From Desulfovibrio sp. (GTDB taxonomy: Bacteria > Desulfobacterota > Desulfovibrionia > Desulfovibrionales > Desulfovibrionaceae), in NCBI GenBank assembly GCA_031288535.1, contig JAITRF010000093.1:1-33942 (forward strand): DNA of 33,942 nucleotides. The letters are read 5' to 3'. The translations under genes and the position numbers were made by a program. Under the pieces are notes generated by a model. It worked only from the letters and a program-made list of their open reading frames with translations, did not search any database and was not told where the DNA came from. Positions 26,584 through 33,942 of the stretch are shown one piece after another; the first letter of the stretch is position 1; every line of letters starts with the position of its first letter.

Positions 26584-27767
26584 TGCTTGAAGCCGTGTCT
26601 TTGGCGGCAAAGCACAAATTTCGGACCGGGCCGAACCCCTGCGTAGGCGCCCTGCTGGTTCGCGACGGCATAATTGTGGCCCGCGGCGCGCACAAAGGCG
26701 CGGGTCTGCCCCATGCGGAAGTCGAGGCCCTTGAAGACGCGCGGCGCAATGGGGTTGACCCGGCGCAATGCGTTTGCCTGGTCACCCTGGAACCCTGCCG
26801 TCACCAGGGGAGGACGCCGCCCTGCACCGAGGCCCTGCTTGCCGCGGGCGTAAAAAAACTCGTCGTGGGCGCACTTGATCCCAACCCCGAGGCCTCGGGA
26901 GGCGCCGAATTTCTGCGCTCGCGCGGCGTCAGCGTGGAATGCGGAGCGGCGGAGGATGAATGCCTGGACCTCATCAGCGATTTCATCACCTGGCAAACCA
27001 CGGATCTGCCCTACACGGTTCTCAAACTGGCCGCCACCCTGGACGGACGCATCGCCACGCGCACCGGTCATTCCAAGTGGATCAGCTCGGATCAGTCCAG
27101 ACGCCACGTGCATGAACTGAGGCGGAAAGTCCAGGCGGTCATCGTGGGCGGCAACACCTTCTACAGGGACGACCCCCTCCTGAACGCCCGCCTTTCGGTT
27201 GAAGAAGACGCCGAAGAAGATCCTTCGTCCGGACAGCCCCTGGCCGTGATTGCTACCTCGCGCCTGCCCGACGCCGACCTGCCTATGCGGCTTCTGCGCG
27301 AAGGGCAAAAGCGCCTGATCTTCTGGACGACGGCGGCGGCCGCCGCCGGTCCCGGGGCGGAACAACTCCGCCGCAAAGGCGTACGCGTACTCGGACTGCC
27401 GGACGTCGCTCCCGGCGACAAATATGGGACGGACCTGCACTCCGAGCTTGATCTGCGCGCAGGGCTTGTCTGGCTGCGCGAAAATCTCGGCTGCCTCCAT
27501 GTGCTTTGCGAAGGCGGCGGACGCCTGGGCCTCTATCTGCTCGACAAGGGGCTGGCCGGAGAATTCATCCTGCACCTTTCGCCCAAGATCCTGAGCGACA
27601 ACGAAGCCGTCCCGCTCTTCAACGGCCTCGCCCCGCAAAGCGTCGATCAGGCACTCAGTCTGCGCTTGACCGAAACCGCACGCCTGGGACCGGACCTCAT
27701 GCTGGTCATGCGCCCCCCGCGCCCCGAGACGAAAACACCGGAGATGCCCTCATGTTCACCGGACTGA
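26550..27767 (+). CDS. ribD: Bifunctional diaminohydroxyphosphoribosylaminopyrimidine deaminase / 5-amino-6-(5-phosphoribosylamino)uracil reductase
   Basis: GPNPCVGALLVRDG, GAGLPHAEVEAL, LEPCRHQGRTPPCTEALLAAG, and reductase domain KLAATLDGRIAT. GTG start, 34 bp overlap with the upstream gene. Confidence 0.94.
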   Translation: MSRREHPFHGLMLEAVSLAAKHKFRTGPNPCVGALLVRDGIIVARGAHKGAGLPHAEVEALEDARRNGVDPAQCVCLVTLEPCRHQGRTPPCTEALLAAGVKKLVVGALDPNPEASGGAEFLRSRGVSVECGAAEDECLDLISDFITWQTTDLPYTVLKLAATLDGRIATRTGHSKWISSDQSRRHVHELRRKVQAVIVGGNTFYRDDPLLNARLSVEEDAEEDPSSGQPLAVIATSRLPDADLPMRLLREGQKRLIFWTTAAAAAGPGAEQLRRKGVRVLGLPDVAPGDKYGTDLHSELDLRAGLVWLRENLGCLHVLCEGGGRLGLYLLDKGLAGEFILHLSPKILSDNEAVPLFNGLAPQSVDQALSLRLTETARLGPDLMLVMRPPRPETKTPEMPSCSPD

Positions 27768-28399
27768 TCAGCGGAATTGGCGAAACCCTGGCCCTTGACG
27801 CGGGCGCTGCCGATGCGCGCTTTTCCTTCCGCACCCTTTTCCGGGTAGACGACTGGAAGAAAGGGGAAAGCGTGGCGGTCAACGGGGTCTGTCTCTCCGT
27901 AGAAAGCTTCGGAACAGACTACTTCAGCGCCTACGCCTCGAACGAGACCCTGCGCCTGACCAACCTAAGCGCCCTGCGCAAGGGGGATCGAGTAAACCTT
28001 GAGCGCGCGCTGGCGCTCGGCGATCGCCTGGGCGGACACCTGGTGAGCGCCCACGCCGACGGCACGGCCCTGATCCGGTCCACAAGGGAAGCCGGAGAGT
28101 CCAGGGTCATCCGAGTAAGTTTTCCGGAGGAATTTTCCTCTCAGGTGATTCCCAAGGGCTCGGTGGCGCTTGACGGGGTGAGTCTTACGGTAAACCATTG
28201 CGGCCCCGGCTTCCTTGAGGTAAACATCATTCCTGAAACCTTGAAAAGCACCACCGCCGCTTCTTGGAAAAAAGGCCGCCGGCTGAACTTTGAAACGGAC
28301 CTGATAGGCAAATATGTCGCCGGGATGCTGGCGCCTGCGCTGAACAAAGAGCGGGAAAAGGGAGTGGACCTGGACTTCCTGCGCGAAAACGGTTTTTAA
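27752..28399 (+). CDS. ribE: Riboflavin synthase (alpha subunit)
   Basis: MFTGLISGIGETLAL, SVAVNGVCLSVES, GGHLVSAHADGTA, SVALDGVSLTVN. Confidence 0.95.
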   Translation: MFTGLISGIGETLALDAGAADARFSFRTLFRVDDWKKGESVAVNGVCLSVESFGTDYFSAYASNETLRLTNLSALRKGDRVNLERALALGDRLGGHLVSAHADGTALIRSTREAGESRVIRVSFPEEFSSQVIPKGSVALDGVSLTVNHCGPGFLEVNIIPETLKSTTAASWKKGRRLNFETDLIGKYVAGMLAPALNKEREKGVDLDFLRENGF

Positions 28400-28486
28400 G
28401 GAAATTTAAACGTCAATCGCAAACGTAAAATGCTCTGGAAAATGCATGAACGAAACACGCCCCGGTTCGCGGACTGATAACGAGGG

Positions 28487-29746
28487 GTGATGAAAACGGG
28501 AGAAACCATGCCCATCTGCAAGGCCGAGCAGGCCATTGAAGAAATCCGCAACGGACGCATGATCGTTCTGGTGGACGACGAAGATCGCGAAAACGAGGGA
28601 GACGTCACCATCGCCGCCCAGTTTTGCACCCCCGAGGTCATAAATTTTATGGCCACGCACGCCCGCGGTCTGATTTGTCTGCCTCTGTCCCCGGAATTGT
28701 GCGACCAACTGCAGCTTCCCCTTATGACCAAACGCAATGAATCCGGATTCGGCACCAATTTCACGGAATCCGTCGAGGCCCGCCACGGGGTGACGACGGG
28801 CATTTCCGCATTCGACCGGGCCACAACCATACAGACCGCCGTAGCCGACAACGCCAGACCGGAAGACCTGGTCAGACCGGGGCATGTTTTCCCCCTGCGC
28901 GCGAAAAAAGGCGGGGTTCTGGTGCGGGCCGGGCAGACCGAGGGCAGTGTGGATCTGGCGCAGCTTGCCGGAGTCAAGCCCGCGGCCGTCATCTGCGAGG
29001 TGCTCAACGAGGACGGAACGATGGCCAGGATGCCGGATTTGATTGTTTTCGCAAAAAAACACAATATAAAAATTGCGACCATCAAGGACATCATCCGCTA
29101 TCGCATGCAAAGCGGCCTGCTTTCCGTAAAACGCCTGGCCCAGGCCAGGCTGCCTACGCGCTACGGGGAGTTCACCATTATCGCCTATGAAAACGAACTG
29201 CGCGACGACACCCACGTGGCCATTGTCAAAGGCGAGCCGAGCCCGGACACGCCCACCTTGGTGCGGGTGCACAGCGAATGCCTGACAGGCGACGTCTTCG
29301 GCTCTTTGCGCTGCGACTGCGGCGGGCAGATCGCCGCGGCGCTCGCGCGCATCGAGCAGGAAGGCGTCGGAGTTGTGCTCTACATGCGCCAGGAAGGGCG
29401 CGGCATCGGCCTTGCCAACAAGATCAAGGCCTATTCCTTGCAGGACAACGGCATGGACACCGTGGAGGCCAACAAGAAGCTCGGGTTCCAGGCCGACCTG
29501 CGCGATTACGGCATAGGCGCGCAAATTCTCGTGGACCTGGGGATACGCAAGATGCGGCTTATGACCAACAATCCCAAGAAAATCGTCGGCCTGGAAGGCT
29601 ACGGCCTGGAAGTGGCCGAACGCATCCCCCTGGAGCTTGAGGCCTGCGAATTCAATGCCGCCTACCTGCAAACCAAGAAAGACAAAATGGGGCACCTGCT
29701 GTTTCTCGACAAATGCCAGAACTGCGACCAGGGACGATCTTCCTGA
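28487..29746 (+). CDS. ribBA: Bifunctional 3,4-dihydroxy-2-butanone-4-phosphate synthase / GTP cyclohydrolase II
   Basis: [85 protein letters not shown]. Start could also be the ATG at 28508. Confidence 0.96.
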   Translation: MMKTGETMPICKAEQAIEEIRNGRMIVLVDDEDRENEGDVTIAAQFCTPEVINFMATHARGLICLPLSPELCDQLQLPLMTKRNESGFGTNFTESVEARHGVTTGISAFDRATTIQTAVADNARPEDLVRPGHVFPLRAKKGGVLVRAGQTEGSVDLAQLAGVKPAAVICEVLNEDGTMARMPDLIVFAKKHNIKIATIKDIIRYRMQSGLLSVKRLAQARLPTRYGEFTIIAYENELRDDTHVAIVKGEPSPDTPTLVRVHSECLTGDVFGSLRCDCGGQIAAALARIEQEGVGVVLYMRQEGRGIGLANKIKAYSLQDNGMDTVEANKKLGFQADLRDYGIGAQILVDLGIRKMRLMTNNPKKIVGLEGYGLEVAERIPLELEACEFNAAYLQTKKDKMGHLLFLDKCQNCDQGRSS

Positions 29747-29775
29747 GGCGCAGCAAATCTTACGCCGGAGACCTT

Positions 29776-30249
29776 ATGAAACCTTCGCTTATCACCATTG
29801 ACGGCCGGCTTTCCGCCTCCGGACTCAAAATCGCGCTCGCGGCCAGCCGTTTCAACTCCATAATCGTGGAGCGCCTTGTGGACGGGGCCGTCGACTACCT
29901 CATCCGCCACGGACTTGAGGAAGAAAACCTGACTCTCGTGCGCCTTCCCGGCGCCTTTGAGCTGCCTCTGGTCTGCCAGAAGCTCGCCCGCAGCGGAAAG
30001 TTCGACGGCATAGCGGCTTTGGGGGCCGTGATCCGCGGGGCGACGCCGCATTTTGATTTTGTGGCCGCGGAGGCGATCAAGGGATTGGCCCAGGTGAGCC
30101 TTGACACCGGCGTCCCCATTGGCTTCGGCCTGCTCACCACGGACAATGTCGAACAGGCCGTGGAACGCGCCGGGTCAAAGGCGGGCAATAAAGGCGCCGA
30201 CGCCGCGGCCGCCATGCTCGAAACCATCCGGGTACTTGAGCAGTTGTAG
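29776..30249 (+). CDS. ribH: 6,7-dimethyl-8-ribityllumazine synthase
   Basis: [82 protein letters not shown]. Confidence 0.96.
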   Translation: MKPSLITIDGRLSASGLKIALAASRFNSIIVERLVDGAVDYLIRHGLEEENLTLVRLPGAFELPLVCQKLARSGKFDGIAALGAVIRGATPHFDFVAAEAIKGLAQVSLDTGVPIGFGLLTTDNVEQAVERAGSKAGNKGADAAAAMLETIRVLEQL

Positions 30250-30250
30250 A

Positions 30251-30751
30251 ATGGCGGCGGGCAAAAAACAATACCGCCGGGCGGAACGGACATTCGCCTT
30301 CAAGGTGCTTTACAGCCTGAGCTTTTCTCCGGCAACGGGCGAGGATTCCCTGCGCGAGGCCTTTCTCAATTTCCCCGGGCGCCCCGAGGGACTGCTTCCC
30401 GAAGACAACTACGCCTGGCGTCTTGTCCTAGGCGTATGGGAAGACCGGACGCGACTGGACGCGGATCTGGCCTCCCATCTGCACAATTGGCGAGTAGAAC
30501 GCGTGGGCAAGGTGGAAAGCGCCATACTGCGCATCGCCCTTTTTGAATTGAAGCGCAACGCGCCGGACGTCCCGCCCAAGGTCGTCATCAACGAAGCCGT
30601 GGAACTGTGCAAGCTGTACGGCGACGACAAGTCGGGAATCTTTGTGAACGGAGTGCTGGACAATGCGGCGAAGCTCACCCGCGGCGAAGAAAACCCGCAA
30701 GATCCGGTCCGTGAAATCCATGCGACCGCAAAACCCGCATACGAACCATGA
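30251..30751 (+). CDS. nusB: Transcription antitermination protein NusB
   Basis: [15 protein letters not shown] ... [17 protein letters not shown] ... [31 protein letters not shown]. Confidence 0.94.
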   Translation: MAAGKKQYRRAERTFAFKVLYSLSFSPATGEDSLREAFLNFPGRPEGLLPEDNYAWRLVLGVWEDRTRLDADLASHLHNWRVERVGKVESAILRIALFELKRNAPDVPPKVVINEAVELCKLYGDDKSGIFVNGVLDNAAKLTRGEENPQDPVREIHATAKPAYEP

Positions 30752-33252
30752 AATACAATCCCCACGCGCTTGAAGACAAATGGCAGAAATTCTGGGAGCA
30801 AAACCACTCTTTCCAATGCCGGGAAGAAAGCTCCAGACCCAAATACTACTGCCTGGAGATGTTCCCCTACCCTTCGGGGAAAATCCACATGGGCCACGTG
30901 CGCAATTACGCGATAGCCGACGTGGTGGCGCATTTCAAAAGGATGCAGGGTTTCAACGTGCTGCATCCCATAGGCTGGGACGCCTTCGGTCTGCCCGCCG
31001 AAAACGCCGCCATCCAGCACGGCACGCACCCGGCAAAATGGACTTACGACAACATAGACCACATGCGATCCCAATTGAAACGCCTGGGGTTTTCCTATGA
31101 CTGGAGCCGGGAAATAGCTACCTGCGATCCCGAATATTACCGCTGGGAACAGCTTTTCTTCCTGAAATTCCACGAACGGGGGCTGCTTTTCCGCAAACAG
31201 GCCCCGCAGAACTGGTGCCCGCGCTGCAATACCGTGCTCGCGAACGAACAGGTCGTGGAAGGCCTCTGCTGGCGTTGCGACGCCGTTGTGGAACAAAAGG
31301 AACTGACGCAGTGGTTTTTGCGCATCACGGACTACGCCCAGGAATTGCTGGATGACCTGGAAAAACTGGAGGGAGGCTGGCCGGAACGGGTCATCGCCAT
31401 GCAGCGCAACTGGATGGGCAAATCCGTCGGCGCCGAAATCCGCTTCGGCATCGAGCGAAGCGACAAGTTCCTGCCGGTTTTCACAACCAGGCAGGACACG
31501 GTCTTCGGCGCGACCTTCATGAGCATAGCCCCGGCCCACCCTCTGCTTGACGAAATTACCGCCGGAACGGGCCGGGAGGCGGAAGTCGCGGAATTCGCCG
31601 CCAGAATCCGGAAAAGCGACCCGAAGGAGCCGGACGGAGAAGCACAGGAAAAAGAGGGCGTGTTTACGGGCCGGCACTGCATCAATCCTTTCAGCGGGGA
31701 ACGCATGCCCATCTGGGTGGCGAACTTCGTGCTCTCCGGCTACGGGACCGGGGCGGTCATGGGGGTTCCCGCCCATGACCAGAGGGATTTTGAATTTGCG
31801 AAAAAATATTCCCTGCCCATCCGGGTGGTCGTCCAGCCCGCCCATCTCGCGCCCCTGGACCCCGTCCTCATGACGCAGGCCGAGACGGAGGCCGGCCTTA
31901 TGGTCAATTCCGGGGAATTCAGCGGCCTGCACAGCGAGGAAGGGAAAGTGCGCATCGCGGATTTTCTTGAAGCGGAAGGACTGGGAAAACGAAGCGTAAA
32001 CTGGCGCCTGCGCGACTGGAACGTCTCGCGTCAGCGTTACTGGGGCACGCCCATCCCCATGGTCTACTGCGAAAAATGCGGAGTGGTGCCGGAAAAGGAA
32101 GAAAACCTGCCCATCCGCCTGCCCCGGGACCTGGCCGTTCACCCGGACGGCCGCTCTCCCTTGCCGGAGTCCCCGGCCTTCTACGAATGCCCCTGCCCGA
32201 AGTGCGGGGGCAAAGCCAGACGCGAAACCGACACCTTCGACACCTTTGTGGAATCTTCCTGGTATTTCGCCCGGTACACGGACCCGGTCAACGCGGAGGC
32301 GCCCTTCGACAAGGAGAAGATCGCCTACTGGATGCCGGTAGACCAATACATAGGGGGCGTCGAACACGCCATTCTCCACCTCCTGTACGCGCGTTTTTTC
32401 ATCAAGGCATTGCGCGACTCCGGTTTCATTCCGAAACTGAGCGGCATGGACGAACCCTTCGCCAACCTGCTCACTCAGGGAATGGTGCTCAAAAGCGGCA
32501 GCAAAATGTCCAAGTCCAAGGGGAACACGGTAGACCCTTCGGAAATGATCGACAAATACGGCGCCGACACCGTCCGGCTCTTCTGTCTTTTCGCCGCTCC
32601 GCCGGAACGGGACTTTGACTGGGCGGATTCCGGCATAGAGGGGGCCTATCGTTTCATTAACCGCATCTGGCGGCTGGCGCTCGAACTCGCCGGCAAGGTT
32701 CCGGCGATTGACGCCTGCGCGGCCTCGCCGGCCGATGCCGCGTCGCCGAAAGCGCGCGCCCTGCGGCAAAAGGAGCACGCAACGGTGAAGAAAGCCGGAG
32801 AGGACATCTCCGGACGCTTCCAGTTCAACACTGCGATCGCCTCCGTCATGGAACTGGTGAATCTCATGTATCTGGTCAAGGACGAACTGCTTGCGGACGA
32901 GGGCGGCAAACGTGTCCTCGGTTCGTCCCTGTTCACCGCCATCACCCTGCTTTTCCCCTTTACCCCGCACATCTGCGAGGAACTGCGCGAGCTGCTCGGG
33001 TCGCCCCTGCCCCTGACGGAAAGGGTCTGGCCCGTCTACAGCGAAAAGGCGCTTGGCGCGGAAAAAATAACCATAGTGCTTCAGGTGAACGGGAAACTCC
33101 GGGGCAAAATCGAGATGCCGGCGGATGAAGATGAGGAGATCGTGAAACGCGCGGCCCTGGACGACCCTCATGTGCAAAAACATATTCAGGGGCTTGACGT
33201 AAGAAAGGTGGTCTATGTCCGGGACAAGCTCATCAATGTGGTCGCGGGATAA
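30748..33252 (+). CDS. leuS: Leucyl-tRNA synthetase
   Basis: 834 aa. [22 protein letters not shown] (HIGH) and [23 protein letters not shown] (KMSKS), CP1 editing domain. Confidence 0.98.
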   Translation: MKYNPHALEDKWQKFWEQNHSFQCREESSRPKYYCLEMFPYPSGKIHMGHVRNYAIADVVAHFKRMQGFNVLHPIGWDAFGLPAENAAIQHGTHPAKWTYDNIDHMRSQLKRLGFSYDWSREIATCDPEYYRWEQLFFLKFHERGLLFRKQAPQNWCPRCNTVLANEQVVEGLCWRCDAVVEQKELTQWFLRITDYAQELLDDLEKLEGGWPERVIAMQRNWMGKSVGAEIRFGIERSDKFLPVFTTRQDTVFGATFMSIAPAHPLLDEITAGTGREAEVAEFAARIRKSDPKEPDGEAQEKEGVFTGRHCINPFSGERMPIWVANFVLSGYGTGAVMGVPAHDQRDFEFAKKYSLPIRVVVQPAHLAPLDPVLMTQAETEAGLMVNSGEFSGLHSEEGKVRIADFLEAEGLGKRSVNWRLRDWNVSRQRYWGTPIPMVYCEKCGVVPEKEENLPIRLPRDLAVHPDGRSPLPESPAFYECPCPKCGGKARRETDTFDTFVESSWYFARYTDPVNAEAPFDKEKIAYWMPVDQYIGGVEHAILHLLYARFFIKALRDSGFIPKLSGMDEPFANLLTQGMVLKSGSKMSKSKGNTVDPSEMIDKYGADTVRLFCLFAAPPERDFDWADSGIEGAYRFINRIWRLALELAGKVPAIDACAASPADAASPKARALRQKEHATVKKAGEDISGRFQFNTAIASVMELVNLMYLVKDELLADEGGKRVLGSSLFTAITLLFPFTPHICEELRELLGSPLPLTERVWPVYSEKALGAEKITIVLQVNGKLRGKIEMPADEDEEIVKRAALDDPHVQKHIQGLDVRKVVYVRDKLINVVAG

Positions 33253-33781
33253 GGCGGAAACGGCGCGCGAATTGCGGCAGCGCGCGCGGCCGCTGCCCGC
33301 TCTTGGCCTCTGTCTGGCCCTTGCGCTGTTCTGCGCCGGCTGCGGCTACACCCTGGCCACGAATTCGCCTTCGGTGCTGGGCACGGGTGAAAAAACCCTG
33401 AAAGTCAAGGGAGTGGACTATCCGACCCTGCAACCCTGGCTGCCCAACTCCATACGCTCCGTCTTGCGCGACGAGATGGGCGCGCGTTATCTGGCTCAAT
33501 GGGTGGACAGCGGCCCGGCGGATTTTGAAATTCAGATCAACGTGATCTCTTTTACAAACCGCTCCTGGATCAGCTCGGAGGTGGACACGACGCAGCTTTT
33601 CGCGGCGACCATGACCCTGGAGGCTCTGCTGTACAGCGGGAACGACAACAAGGAAATCTGGCGTTCCGGCCCGATCAGCTATTCGGAATATGAGGCGCAG
33701 ATAGACGAGAAAACAGCTTCCGCTTCCATAATCCGGCAAATCATCCGGCGCCTGTGCGACAAAATGCGCAACACCTTCTAG
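33236..33781 (+). CDS. lptE: LPS assembly lipoprotein LptE
   Basis: Lipobox [12 protein letters not shown] followed by an LptE-like domain. Overlaps the leuS 3' end, a common leuS-lptE arrangement. Confidence 0.82.
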   Translation: MWSRDKAETARELRQRARPLPALGLCLALALFCAGCGYTLATNSPSVLGTGEKTLKVKGVDYPTLQPWLPNSIRSVLRDEMGARYLAQWVDSGPADFEIQINVISFTNRSWISSEVDTTQLFAATMTLEALLYSGNDNKEIWRSGPISYSEYEAQIDEKTASASIIRQIIRRLCDKMRNTF

Positions 33782-33827
33782 CCGTGTATCGTTTAAAATC
33801 ACGCATCCGCTTCGTTTTAAGCGATAA

Positions 33828-33914
33828 TTCCATTTTCAGATCAAAAATGTCCTCATTTTTGATCTGAAAATGGAAAGCGTGACAGGATGTCACGCCGAAA
33901 TGCGAAGCATTTCG
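33828..33914. repeat. Chain of perfect inverted repeats downstream of lptE
   Basis: 22-bp arms TTCCATTTTCAGATCAAAAATG-TCCT-CATTTTTGATCTGAAAATGGAA (33828-33875), GCGTGACA-GGA-TGTCACGC (33877-33895), CGAAATGC-GAA-GCATTTCG (33896-33914). Confidence 0.88.
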
Positions 33915-33942
33915 AGCGGCAAGGCGAAACAGCGCTTGCGCC

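Noticed and set aside
30409-33183. 924-aa minus-strand ORF
   Set aside because: It is antisense to a clear leuS with HIGH and KMSKS motifs. Long spurious antisense ORFs are expected in high-GC DNA.
1-33942. CRISPR arrays, tRNA or rRNA genes, transposases, phage genes
   Set aside because: No spaced direct-repeat array, tRNA cloverleaf, rRNA sequence or recognisable transposase/integrase/phage structural protein was seen. The repeats present are hairpin-type intergenic elements.

Overview
This 33.9 kb window is high-GC bacterial chromosome. Gene content and order look Desulfovibrionaceae-like: HmcB/HmcC-type redox proteins, a TAXI-TRAP transporter, and a fab-glyA-rib-nusB-leuS cluster. The taxon is inferred from gene content only. 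The left part is on the minus strand: a PAS/sigma-54 activator, a ComM-like ATPase, an AT-rich type II restriction-modification island, an HD-domain protein, and a coupled operon of S1-like protein, DUF1850, fused TRAP permease and TAXI binding protein. The middle is on the plus strand: a NeuB-family sialic/pseudaminic acid synthase, a flagellin-like gene behind a near-consensus sigma-28 promoter that overlaps the neuB stop codon, a 30-aa ORF with two CxxCH motifs, an HmcB-like ferredoxin with an NrfD/HmcC-like membrane subunit, and a YeiH-family transporter. The right part is a conserved housekeeping run: DUF177, rpmF, plsX, fabH, fabG, acpP, fabF, glyA, dCMP deaminase, ribD, ribE, ribBA, ribH, nusB, leuS, lptE. 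The most unusual signals are (1) a ~135-bp intergenic repeat present twice in opposite orientation, whose first bases supply the TAG stop codon of the upstream gene in both copies; (2) recurring modular hairpin chains in other spacers; (3) the di-CxxCH micro-ORF at the position where a multiheme cytochrome gene would be expected; (4) the sigma-28/NeuB/flagellin-like arrangement; and (5) a three-way-junction RNA/terminator at the left edge.
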